From an uncultured Verrucomicrobiae bacterium (GTDB lineage: Bacteria > Verrucomicrobiota > Verrucomicrobiia > Limisphaerales > AAA164-E04), in the NCBI GenBank assembly GCA_951813855.1, contig OX638380.1, positions 3,054,876-3,118,875 of the forward strand: 64,000 nt of DNA, written 5' to 3'. The notes below the pieces were generated by a model. It had not been told where the DNA came from. It made no database searches and was given only the letters and a program-made list of their open reading frames with translations. Positions 10,593 to 19,809 of the stretch are shown piece after piece. The stretch's first letter is position 1, and the number at the start of each line of letters is the position of its first letter. A program made the position numbers and the translations under genes.

Positions 10593-11880
10593 GCTTGCTT
10601 GGAAATCTAACGAAACCCGGTGAAAGCGCAACACCTAGACAGTTTGATACCTGCCCCAGTGGTCGTTTGTGAACCTGCTCTGGGAAAACGAATGTCGACG
10701 ATGGGGTTGATCGGAATCCGACTGATCATGGCTGGGATATTATGTCTTGAAGTTTGAAACGACCGTTAGATTAAATGCGAAGCGACAATCTCAGCTGAGT
10801 CCGGGGTGTTGATTTGGGACGAAGCGAAATGAGGTAAGGCGGAGTGCCTATCTGGGGTGGGAGTGCATCGTGACCGGTATGGCCAATCCCACTGAGCAAG
10901 GACTACGGCAAATCAAAGCAGCGATCGGTTTTTCGGGTGCCGAATCAAGAGAAGGCCGTCAGGATTTTCTGGTAGTATTACGGCTTGGCGAAGGTGCTTT
11001 GGGCGAAGTGACTCTCCCGTTCCTCGAGTGCCGACTGGTTGAGGATGGATGGGAATCGAGAGATCGTTCATTTCTCCAGGTCAGTCTGTTCGGCATATTT
11101 CAGATGCGATCGAGCGTGGCCCGCAGCCGCTACCTGGAAAATCGAATTCGATCTTGTCGTTTTCAATCTGATCGATCGCTTCGGTCTTGCTCGGGTATGA
11201 GGATCAGGCGGTTCCGAATTCCGGGGATGAATCCCGAAGTGTTTTGGGCCGGAGCGTTATTCTGGCTCTTTATGGATTCAAGAGTCGTCGTCGAATCGTA
11301 TGGGGCAAACGACTCTGATCCAAGGAGACGGGGTGGTGCTCGTCTTTCGTTGGTCGCGGGATCCTGAAATCGCGTCCGTTATTTTCGCAAACGGTCGATT
11401 GGTTTGGGTTGAATTGAAAGCGACCGGTTGCCGCAGAATCCGAATAAGAGTGTAGATCCAAAGCGGGTCCCTTATTATCTTCATTTCCCTCCTCGCCGGT
11501 AAGTCTGCCGATCTTAATTCAGAAATGATTTCCGGATTCGAGGCGGCTTCGATACAATCCTCTGTCTGTGGAACGGTCAATCGAGGGGATCAATAACCCT
11601 CAGGTCGGCAGGAACCTTTTGCCATCGGGCGTGAGTTCGGGAGTTGGAATTTCAACGGTTCAGTTTTGGTTTTCGTGCGGTCGGCGGGGCGAAAATCCAT
11701 TTGTGGGCTAATAAAAATCAATCTTCCGTTGTTTCATTAGGAGATCGTTCCGGGCCTTTGAACCTGAAAAAAGATTCGCCAGACAGGTTTTTTAGCTTGA
11801 ACGAGCCTGGAATAACCGGTTAGTCCTCAGGAGATCACAACGAAAGGTCAAAATCATCGATAAATCCCAACTTAACGAGC
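10593..11880. other. Gene-free interval upstream of the DNA methyltransferase operon
   Basis: About 1.3 kb. Its left part matches the DNA upstream of oxygenase copy 1. The last ~200 bp before 11881 are more AT-rich and presumably carry the promoter of the operon, but I cannot assign specific elements. No convincing Shine-Dalgarno sequence precedes the ATG at 11881. Confidence 0.45.
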
Positions 11881-12963
11881 ATGAATTCACCGCAGAAACC
11901 CAGAACAGTTCGAGTATACGACTTTTTCTCCGGTTGCGGCGGTGCTTCCGCCGGTTTTCAAGCCGCGGGGATGAACATTGCGTATGCCCTGGACCATGAC
12001 GCCAACGCCAGAGCCAGTTTCAAAATCAATTTTCCAGGTGCGTATTTCGAATTTGCCGATATCCGAGAGGTGAGCAGCGAAGGAATTCGGGAACGGGTAA
12101 CTGCCGAGCGACCGAATCCGGTGTTGTTTAGCGGATGCGCCCCCTGTCAACCTTTCACCAAGCATAATACGACCAAACCAACACCAACCCTGGATGATCG
12201 CGTATCGTTACTCGCTAATTTTGCGAATTTAGTCGAAAAATGCTTGCCAGACCTTCTATTTGTGGAAAACGTGCCGGGTTTGCAAAAACTGAGGGCCAAG
12301 AGTCAAACGTTCGAAAATTTCCTGAAACGACTGCGCAAAGCCGGTTATCGTTTCGATCACCGGCCTATCATTCTCGCTCATTACGGGATTCCGCAACGCC
12401 GTTGCCGTCTGATTTTGGTCGGGAGCCGTCATGGTCCGATTTTTTTGCCCGAGGAAACTCATGGCCCGGGAAGGGCGAATCCTTCCTTTTCGACGGTGAG
12501 GGAGTGGATTTCAGATCTTCCGGAGATTCGGGCGGGCGAAAGTCATCAAGAGGTGCTGAATCACCGAGCGGCTAATCTTTCGCCGCTGAATTTGAAGCGC
12601 ATTATAAAGACTCCGGAAGGTGGCGGTAACCGGGAATGGCCAAATCACCTCAAACTTAAGTGCCACAAGGGATTATCGGGATATACCGACGTTTACGGAC
12701 GCATGGCCTGGGATGCGCCAGCATCGGCACTGACTACCCGGTGCATAAGTTACTCGAATGGTCGTTTTGGTCATCCAAATCAAAATAGGGCAATTAGTAT
12801 ACGAGAAGCGGCTTGCCTACAGACCTTTCCCAGGAATTTCGTTTTCAAAGGCAACATGGGCTCGATGGCTCAACAAATCGGTAATGCGGTTCCGGTTCGT
12901 TTGACGGAAATCCTAGGCAAACATTTTATCGCTCATCTAAATGAGTTAGGTGTTCTGATCTGA
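11881..12963 (+). CDS. dcm: DNA (cytosine-5-)-methyltransferase
   Basis: A 360-residue C5-cytosine methyltransferase. Motif I is DFFSGCGGASAGFQAAG (residues 14-30), followed by the acidic ALDHD of the AdoMet pocket. Motif IV is SGCAPCQPF with catalytic Cys 89; motif VI is LFVENVPG (E129); motif VIII is HYGIPQRRCRLILVGS; the C-terminal motifs IX/X end in AACLQTFPRNF ... MAQQIGNAVPV. The target recognition region between VIII and IX is short (~100 residues). Its stop overlaps the next start in TGATG at 12961-12965, so it is translationally coupled to the ATPase gene. No restriction endonuclease is visible in the operon. It probably supplies self/non-self marking for the downstream proteins (inference). 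The symbol is generic; the target sequence is unknown. Confidence 0.93.
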   Translation: MNSPQKPRTVRVYDFFSGCGGASAGFQAAGMNIAYALDHDANARASFKINFPGAYFEFADIREVSSEGIRERVTAERPNPVLFSGCAPCQPFTKHNTTKPTPTLDDRVSLLANFANLVEKCLPDLLFVENVPGLQKLRAKSQTFENFLKRLRKAGYRFDHRPIILAHYGIPQRRCRLILVGSRHGPIFLPEETHGPGRANPSFSTVREWISDLPEIRAGESHQEVLNHRAANLSPLNLKRIIKTPEGGGNREWPNHLKLKCHKGLSGYTDVYGRMAWDAPASALTTRCISYSNGRFGHPNQNRAISIREAACLQTFPRNFVFKGNMGSMAQQIGNAVPVRLTEILGKHFIAHLNELGVLI

Positions 12964-13913
12964 TGGCAAAATTCAGAACGCGCGCCCGAACTCTCGACAT
13001 GCTCGGGAGACAGCAAATAGCCGGAATACCAACGGCGATCAGCGAGTTGTTTAAAAATGCGCACGACGCCTACGCCGATCATGTGGAAATCGACTACTAT
13101 CGTTCGGATGGTTTGTTTCTTCTGAGGGATGACGGTGTGGGTATGAGTCAGGAAGATTTCACGACACGGTGGCTGACGCTCGGTACGGAAAGTAAATTTG
13201 ATCTGAAACGGAAGCCACCTCGAGACTTGAGTAAAACTAAGCGTCCGATGCTAGGTGAAAAAGGCATTGGCAGATTGGCCATCGCTACTATCGGTCCACA
13301 GGTGTTGGTTCTAACTCGAGCGAAATCAGAAAACGGAGCGTCTGACCTTACGGTCGCATTTATAAACTGGAGTATTTTTGAATTGCCAGGTGTTGATTTA
13401 GACGAAATCGATATCCCAATACGAACCTTTTCTTCCGGATCGATACCTTCGGCACAAGACGTTGCCGATATGGTGCATGAATTTCGCGTGAACGCCAAAA
13501 ATATCGGGAACAGGATAGAGAAAAATTGGCTAAACAAAATCGAAGAAGAATTGGATAGATTCATTGTTGATCCACAAGAAATCGACCTTTACAACCGAAA
13601 ACTATCTTTGAAAGGAAAATGCCACGGCACGCACTTTATCATCAAACCGGCTAATCAATTATTGATGGACGATATTGACGGAGATAATACAAAAGGGAAA
13701 GGATCGCGGGTCGGTAAGGCTACCCCATTGAAAAAGGCTTTGCTTGGATTTAGCGACACAATGAACCCTGCTTCGAAAAATTTAATTAAAACATCCTTTC
13801 GCGACCATAAAAAAGAGCAATTAGAGGTTGAGTTGATAGCTGAAGATGATTTTTTTAATCATGACGAATTTTTACGTGCCGATCACCGTTTTAGTGGAGA
13901 TTTCGATAACTAG
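12963..13913 (+). pseudogene. MORC/HSP90-type (GHKL) ATPase - histidine kinase protein, N-terminal part, interrupted by IS
   Basis: The first 316 codons of a gene whose remainder lies at 15710-17732. The N-terminal GHKL ATPase has an N-box SELFKNAHDAYAD (E28, N32, D35), a G1 box LRDDGVGM (residues 55-61) and a G2 region MLGEKGIGRLA (96-106). The spacing and the 'LG.Q.IAG.PTAISELFKNAHDA' start are typical of MORC/MutL-like ATPases in bacterial conflict operons. The frame stops at TAG 13911-13913, which is created by the IS junction. Removing the IS and one copy of TAACTA restores one frame across ...FDN|YGQFRGD..., giving about 990 residues. The N-terminal piece could still be translated, since it follows the methyltransferase by stop/start overlap, but it lacks the transducer and kinase parts. 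Confidence 0.88.
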
Positions 13914-15703
13914 TGTCTGGTCCAAAAGGGACAATTTTCAATAAATCCTGCATTTCAAGCGGTTTTTTTGTAACATTTTGTTCGATTTATTTGTCTAACA
14001 TTCGAGTCGGAACTTTGATTTTTACCTGAAAAATGGACTTTCAGCGTCCTTGAGACCAATCGTCAGCGTCTTTGAGACTAATCTTCGATTTCTAACATGA
14101 GAATCTTCAGAACCACTCAACCCGCATTTCAACCAGTACCCTTCGAGGAAATTAAGTTCGACCCCACGCAACGTGATGGCGTCGTTCGAATCTTGATTGG
14201 GCTACAGAGTGTTTATGGTAACGAATCATTATGGCTCCAGATACAGCAGCTGCTGGAAAATCATTTTCAACAGTTCGGCGACCAAGGATTCGGTCGTCCG
14301 GGCATGAGTGCTTGGACGATTCTAGTTCTGGCTCTCATCAAACACAGTTTAAGATGCAATTACGATCTTTTGCTAACCCTCGCTAATTATCATAAGCAGT
14401 TGCGATTTGTCTTAGGCCATGGTGATTTCGAACCGGGGGGAGAATATAAACGAACCACCGTGATTCAAAACGTCAATCTCTTGACTCCCGAATTGATTGA
14501 GGAAATCAACTTGCTGATCGTCAAGCATGGTCAGCAGGTTGCGGGGCATCAAGAAGGAGACCAACTCAAAACGCGTTGCGATTCGTTCGTGGTGGAAACG
14601 GATGTCCATTATCCCACCGATCTCAATTTGCTCTATGATTGCATTCGAACTCTGATTCGTGAATGCAAAAAACGGAACCTGAAGGGGTGGAGGCAAAGTC
14701 ACCATTGGCTGAAGAAGATTCGGAAATTGTTTTTTTCCGTTCGCACCGCTCAGCTGGCGAACCGCCGTCACGACCAGGTCCAGGCTTATCTGAAGGCCTG
14801 CGACCAAATCCTGGAGCGAGCCAGTGCGTCGTGGGATCGGCTGAGGGAGAAAAAGAAGATCAAGGCGAAAAAACACCGGCAAATCCAAGGTTTTTTGAAA
14901 TTCGGTCGTCTCTTGTCGCGTCAAGCGGATCGGCGAATTCTACAAGGAGAAACCATTCCGGCGGACGAAAAGATCTATTCCGTATTCGAACCTCATACGC
15001 GGTGGATCCAGAAAGGAAAGGCAGGCAAACCGGTAGAACTCGGGGTGCCCGTTTGCATCGTGGAAGATCAACACCAATTTGTTTTGACTTATCGGGTCAT
15101 GTGGCAAGAAGAGGATGTGCACGTGGCCATCCCGATCCTCGAGGAGACCAAAAAACTATTTCCAGACTTGTTCAGTTGCAGTTTCGACAAAGGGTTTCAT
15201 AATCCACCTAATCAGGAGAAACTCCGGGAGATGGTTCCAGAAGTAACCTTGCCCAAAAAAGGGAAACTTACCAAAAAGGAGCAAGAACGCGAGACTACCG
15301 AGGCTTTCAAAATCGCCCGGAAGCAACATCCCGCTGTCGAATCAGCCATCAACCATTTGGAACACCGAGGCCTCAATCGAGTCTACTCCTACGGCTCAGA
15401 CGGATTCAAACGCACCGTAGCTCTAGCCGTTCTCTGTGCCAATTGTTGTCGCCTTGGCAGCCTCGTTCGAAACAAGGAGCTGCAGCGTCTCTCCAAGCCA
15501 TTGGTTCGTCCGAAAGCGGCTTAACTAAATCGCCAAATCAATGTCAAGAATGGGAGAGGTGCGTCTTGAATTCTGTAAAAGATCAAAAAAAAATCGTTTT
15601 AAGATAAATATGTCGATTTAACCACTTATTTCGATCTAATTTGAAATTATTTTTTTAGTTTTTAAAGAAATCAACTATGGATTTTGACTTTTGGACTAGA
15701 CAC
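13913..15703 (+). mobile_element. ISNCY-type insertion sequence, copy 1 (about 1.79 kb, intact)
   Basis: Termini are GTGTCT[G/A]GTCCAAAA inverted repeats, with the left end at 13913 and the right end at 15703. The element is flanked by direct repeats TAACTA (13907-13912 and 15704-15709), read as a 6-bp target duplication. It carries one transposase gene and interrupts the ATPase-kinase gene. A second copy with the same ends and a TAATTA duplication lies at 30387-33996, which supports both boundaries. Confidence 0.9.
14097..15524 (+). CDS. ISNCY-family transposase
   Basis: A 475-residue transposase. The N-terminus FDPTQRDGVVRILIGLQSVY...GRPGMSAWTILVLALIKHSLRCNYDLL.TLANYHKQLRFVLGHGD and the first catalytic block RCDSFVVETDVHYPTDLNLLYD match ISNCY (IS1202-like) transposases. 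Later blocks FDKGFHNP and NHLEHRGLNRVYSYGSDGFKR complete the protein. It appears intact and is nearly identical to the disrupted copy at 30573-33816, from which it differs at only a handful of residues (for example W/S, S/W, F/C and I/T). Confidence 0.88.
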   Translation: MRIFRTTQPAFQPVPFEEIKFDPTQRDGVVRILIGLQSVYGNESLWLQIQQLLENHFQQFGDQGFGRPGMSAWTILVLALIKHSLRCNYDLLLTLANYHKQLRFVLGHGDFEPGGEYKRTTVIQNVNLLTPELIEEINLLIVKHGQQVAGHQEGDQLKTRCDSFVVETDVHYPTDLNLLYDCIRTLIRECKKRNLKGWRQSHHWLKKIRKLFFSVRTAQLANRRHDQVQAYLKACDQILERASASWDRLREKKKIKAKKHRQIQGFLKFGRLLSRQADRRILQGETIPADEKIYSVFEPHTRWIQKGKAGKPVELGVPVCIVEDQHQFVLTYRVMWQEEDVHVAIPILEETKKLFPDLFSCSFDKGFHNPPNQEKLREMVPEVTLPKKGKLTKKEQERETTEAFKIARKQHPAVESAINHLEHRGLNRVYSYGSDGFKRTVALAVLCANCCRLGSLVRNKELQRLSKPLVRPKAA

Positions 15704-15709
15704 TAACTA

Positions 15710-17732
15710 CGGACAATTTCGAGGTGATATTACTATCTACGGTAAAACCATAGAACAACATAAAATAAATTGGCCGGGAAATTCCGAAAAAGCAACAGTT
15801 TGTGGAGGGTTTTCAATTTATTTTGCCGCAATAGAAGGCGAGAACAAGCGCTCGACAATACCACCCGAAGAATATGCGATTTTGTCGGAAAAGACCGAAC
15901 AACTAGGAGGGTTATATATCTATCGAAACGGAATTAGAGTGTTGCCTTACGGTAACACCGATTTCGATTGGCTGGATATCGAATTAAAACGGAGCAAAAG
16001 CGCCTATTACTATTACTTTTCCCATAGAAAAATGTTTGGTTCGGTTAACATCGATTCGGACAGGAATAGTCAATTGCTGGAAAAAGCCGGTCGTGAAGGG
16101 TTTCAACAAAATAAAGCCTATCGGCAATTTCGGTCGATTCTTCAAAACTTTTTTCTTCAATTGGCCGCAGATTTTTTTCGCACCGAAGGACCATATGCCG
16201 ATTTGTTTGAATTGCGCAAAACTGAACTTTCCAGGGAAGATTCAGCTAGAAGACAAAGGAAAAAAAATGTTTCGGAAAGAAAAAAGAAGTTTTCAAACGA
16301 CTTGAATGATTTTTTCGAAAAAATTAAAAACGACGAACCTCGAAAAGAAATTTCGGCTATAATTATCCGCGTTAAAAACGATTTAAATTCATTGTTGCTG
16401 GAAGCGATCGATGATTCAAAATCTCACAGATTACTCAAACTTGAAAATCAAATTCGGTCGGAACTGAATGATTTGGAGGCGAAGTATCGAATATCCCGGC
16501 CACAAATCGGTTTGAGTAAAGCTTCGCTCCGAGATTTGTCTACGTATAACGAACAATTCGCATTGCTAAGAAAAAACGTGTTCGAACCCGCGCGCAGTTC
16601 AATTAAAAAAATGATCGATAATGAATCCGATAAGATAAATGGAAACCTCAATCGTCGAATCAGGTTAGAATCAGAACTGAATCAATTTGTGAAGGAAACC
16701 CGCAATTCGACAATTGAACTGAGACGAAAATTGATCGCGATAACAGATCTGAAAGCTGAGGAAACACGTGATTTTGCAAAGCAGTCTAAAACAACTGTTG
16801 AATTAGAATTGCGTGAAATTATAAATGAATTTCAACAAATCAAGGGATCTGAGATATCTGATGACCTTTTTGATAAAGCCAAACAGGCGTTAGAATCAAG
16901 AGTTCACAGGGTTGCGGAAAAACAAATCGCACTTTTAAAATTTGCATTGGACCAAGTGCAAACAGTCGAATTATCGAGCAATGCCTCGGTATCCGAACAA
17001 ATGATGGCTTTAGAACAACGTAATATTCACTTGGAGGACGAAGCAAGAGCAAATGCTCAATTAGTTCCGCTGGGAATGGCTGTAGAGATATTAAATCATG
17101 AATTTTCCGGACTGATTAGAGCGATGAGGAACGGCATACGCCAACTAAAAGTTTGGGCCGATGCTAATAAGGGGTTGTATCGGTTATATCAAGACATACG
17201 ATCAAGTTTCGAATATCTGGACGGTTATCTGGGATTGTTTGCACCGTTACAGCGACGGCTTTATCGAACTAAATTAGAAATTCATGGGCACCAAATTAAA
17301 ACTTATTTGAATGATTTATTTCAAGCTCGTCTTAAACGTCATAAAGTAACGTTGAACGCGACACAAAGATTTGTTGATGCTAAAATAACAGGATATCCTT
17401 CAAGCTTTTATCCTGTTTTCATTAATTTGGTGGACAACTCGATTTTTTGGTTATCACAGCATAATTCTCAGCAACAAAGAAATATTATTCTCGATGAGGA
17501 CAATGGTTGTTTGCTCATTAAAAATAATGGTCCGGGGATTCAGGTTCGAGATCGCAATGCGATATTCGAGTTGGGATTTTCCAGAAAACCCGGTGGGAGC
17601 GGAATCGGATTGTATGTCAGTCGGGAATCACTCCGTAAAATCGGATACGAACTTCAGTTACTCGAGAATCACGACGGAGTTACTTTTGGCCTAGTGCCGT
17701 CAACAGAATCACAAAAGGAAAAGGTACAATGA
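15710..17732 (+). pseudogene. ATPase-kinase protein, C-terminal part with histidine-kinase module
   Basis: Continuation of the gene at 12963; a TTG at 15684 inside the IS end could act as a start, giving 682 residues. The middle (~residues 150-430 of this part) is long, charged and helical, probably coiled coil. Near the C-terminus is a second, kinase-like GHKL unit: a candidate phospho-acceptor His in EILNHEFSGLIRAM, an N-box FINLVDNSIFWL, G1 KNNGPGI, an F-box IFELGFS and G2 GSGIGLYVSRESL. The reconstructed protein therefore had an N-terminal MORC-type ATPase and a C-terminal kinase, next to a receiver-domain gene. Base composition is strongly AT-rich compared with the flanking chromosome, suggesting horizontal origin. 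Its stop overlaps the next gene's ATG by 4 bases (ATGA). Confidence 0.85.
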
Positions 17733-19276
17733 ACTCAGCGATGCAATCTGAAGATAGCAGAATAAATTTGGTAAAGCATTTTTTGCAAACCGCGGTAGTG
17801 ATAGATGACGAAGCTTTTATGACATCGAGCTCAGAAGATAAAATCAAGGTATCAGATCCAGATCGATCGGGAGTAAAGTCGATCGAAAATGATAAACATG
17901 TGACATTAACAAGAAAATTTCATTCCCTTGATGCCAGATTAATTATAGAATCATTTACTTCTCTGGGCATAATTTGCAGTGTCGTTAAACCAACAGAATC
18001 GGCTTTGCATACGAGCCGACAAGCTGATATTATCATACTGGATTGGTTGTTAAAATCCGATAGTTATCATTATACCTTAGAATTGCTAATGGATTTACTG
18101 GCCACTAAAACCGATAGGAATTCATTGCGACTTATCGCTGTCTACACTGGTGAGTCTAATTTGAGCGACATTTCTAAAAATATTTATGACAAACTTAAAG
18201 AAGCTGATTTAAATCCGGTTCTAGACCAAAATCACATTGATATTTCATATCAATGTGGCCGGATTGTTTTGTACGCTAAATCTGGAGCAATAATTTCAGA
18301 TCAATTTTCGGATCGACAATTGAAAGAAGAACTTATTCCCCAACTCCTGATTGAAGACTTTGCTTCGATGACAACTGGACTTCTCCCTGGTATTGTTCTT
18401 GCTTCATTAGCCGCTGTTCGAGATGGAGAACACAGGATTTTAAATGCTTTTTCCGCAGATTTGGATTCTGCTTTTCTTACTCAAAAGTCTTGTATTTCTA
18501 ATCCTAACGATGCTGAACAGCAAATAGTAAACCAGATTGCAGAGGAGTTACGAGGTCTGATGGATGAGTCAGTTGCCAATACAATGCCTGTGGATCAACA
18601 TGCTATAAAAGATTGTCTGGCGAAACGAATGGTTTCTGATAAACGCTTTATATTTAAAAAAACTGAACTTAATATCGATAAAACTGTATCTTTGGTCACT
18701 CAGGGGCTAAATAGTCAGCTTACAGATAAGCACTTTGAATTTCTTACCAAAGGGTTTTCTGGCAAAGACGGTGTTGAGCTCGATAAAAGATTAGCGTGGT
18801 TAATGAGTTTTCGCACGGTCTATAACGCGCCTCCGCCAACTTTATGGTTAGGTTCGGTAATCGTTGGACTCTCTGATGGTGACGAACGGTACCTATTCTG
18901 TATTCAACCTCGTTGCGATTGTGTCAGACTTGTCGGAAACAATCAGTTCTTTTTTTTACCGTTGGTAGAACCTAAAAAAGAAATGGAACAAATTGTGGTA
19001 AGGCTTGATAACAATTATAAACTTTTTGGCATTGAATTTGATTTTGCCAAAGGAATTAGTTTGACTTTTGAACCGTCAATGGAACACAAAGCAGTTCTCG
19101 CAAAAGAATTATCAAATGATGGTAGTTTCGAATATAAGGACGAGAACGATAATGTTTATAAGTGGTTAGGTGAACTTAAAGCAGAATGTGCTCAAGCAAT
19201 TGTTCATAGATTAGCGAACAAATTGAGTAGAATAGCTACTGATGGTTCGGAATGGCTCAGAAGAATCTCCAAATGA
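17729..19276 (+). CDS. Response-regulator-like (receiver domain) protein of the ATPase-kinase operon
   Basis: A 515-residue protein. The first ~200 residues are a divergent receiver domain: acidic pair VVIDDEA (D26, D27), candidate phospho-acceptor D105 in ADIIILDWLLKS, a VYTGE block for the conserved Thr and RIVLYAKSG for the conserved Lys. A long insert sits between the acidic pair and the phosphosite. It resembles the atypical receivers ('Response_reg_2' type) placed beside GHKL kinases in conflict operons. Residues ~200-515 match nothing I recognise; there is no DNA-binding motif. Start overlap (ATGA) with the upstream kinase gene and shared AT-richness mark one operon. Its partner kinase is disrupted, so signalling is probably lost. 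It likely acted as the internal switch of the system rather than as a transcription factor (inference). Confidence 0.8.
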   Translation: MNSAMQSEDSRINLVKHFLQTAVVIDDEAFMTSSSEDKIKVSDPDRSGVKSIENDKHVTLTRKFHSLDARLIIESFTSLGIICSVVKPTESALHTSRQADIIILDWLLKSDSYHYTLELLMDLLATKTDRNSLRLIAVYTGESNLSDISKNIYDKLKEADLNPVLDQNHIDISYQCGRIVLYAKSGAIISDQFSDRQLKEELIPQLLIEDFASMTTGLLPGIVLASLAAVRDGEHRILNAFSADLDSAFLTQKSCISNPNDAEQQIVNQIAEELRGLMDESVANTMPVDQHAIKDCLAKRMVSDKRFIFKKTELNIDKTVSLVTQGLNSQLTDKHFEFLTKGFSGKDGVELDKRLAWLMSFRTVYNAPPPTLWLGSVIVGLSDGDERYLFCIQPRCDCVRLVGNNQFFFLPLVEPKKEMEQIVVRLDNNYKLFGIEFDFAKGISLTFEPSMEHKAVLAKELSNDGSFEYKDENDNVYKWLGELKAECAQAIVHRLANKLSRIATDGSEWLRRISK

Positions 19277-19282
19277 TCATCA

Positions 19283-19440
19283 TAATCAATTTATTCAGCT
19301 CAAAACTATATTATTTCTTGACGTGCCTAACACCATTTCTGAACTTAAAGATCTGAGAAATGCCAGGATGAGAGCATTGCGCTAGTTTCTCGTTTCAATC
19401 GAAAATAACCGTCAGTCATAATCAATATTGAATTAGAAAC
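19283..19440 (+). pseudogene. Decayed coding remnant shared by both segment copies
   Basis: One frame reads QLKTILFLDVPNTISELKDL followed by RNARMRALR*; copy 2 (about 40962-41077) reads KIIISLNAPNPHPQIKDQRN followed by ALMRALREIPVLIDNNR*. Matching DxRNAxMRALR in both suggests a real protein tail, from a gene formerly next to the receiver gene. I do not recognise the family. Confidence 0.4.
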
Positions 19441-19552
19441 CGGTGATTCATTGGATTTTACAAGTTTCGTCAACGATTCATTGAAGCATTGAAAGCATGA
19501 TCCGTTGCGGCGGCGCTCGATTTGCTGAGGATGTTAGCTAACGGCGTCCATT

Positions 19553-19768
19553 TTGATTTCATTAGTGACCAATCGAAAGATTGAGGTTAGTGGGATAATC
19601 AAAAACACCAAATTCTACTTCCCTCGGTTCCGTTTTGGTTACAGTTTCGGGAGAGCGTGCCCTTCCCAGGTGCCTGATTTCTTGATGGCGCGTATGATCA
19701 ACCGGAACTGTCTGATCGCATTAGGCGGGATTCATGAGTTACGTTTGGTCGGCAGTTGTTCGTAGTTT
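19553..19768 (-). pseudogene. Fragment of a second, decayed ISNCY-like transposase (copy 1, 3' part)
   Basis: The complementary strand encodes the region just after the YPTDLNL-type motif of an ISNCY-like transposase, heavily degraded. It is the same remnant as 41274-41852 and is cut here by the outermost insertion; its N-terminal part continues at 36783-37212. Confidence 0.55.
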
Positions 19769-19809
19769 CAGACTTCCTGACCTTGCTAAATTTGTTTTGT
19801 GCATTATTT

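Larger units (their letters stand above)
4493..11100. repeat. Old tandem duplication of about 3.7 kb (oxygenase gene plus upstream DNA)
   Basis: Genes 1 and 2 start 3709 bp apart and end 3746 bp apart in the same orientation. Homology continues into the non-coding DNA upstream of each start: a GACGATGG...GATC/T..CCG..T...CATGGC block near 6990-7040 and 10695-10735, and a GGATGGGAA.CG.GAGA block near 7329 and 11046. Both copies of the upstream DNA have diverged heavily. The exact outer ends cannot be set by eye. Confidence 0.6.
19223..19768. repeat. Left part of duplicated segment, copy 1
   Basis: From the last ~50 bases of the receiver gene (...DGSEWLRRISK*) to the edge of the IS nest, this DNA matches 40850-41427 (...NGSEWLRNISQ*) with scattered substitutions and small indels. 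The remainder of copy 1 resumes at 36783, beyond the 17-kb insertion. Confidence 0.85.
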
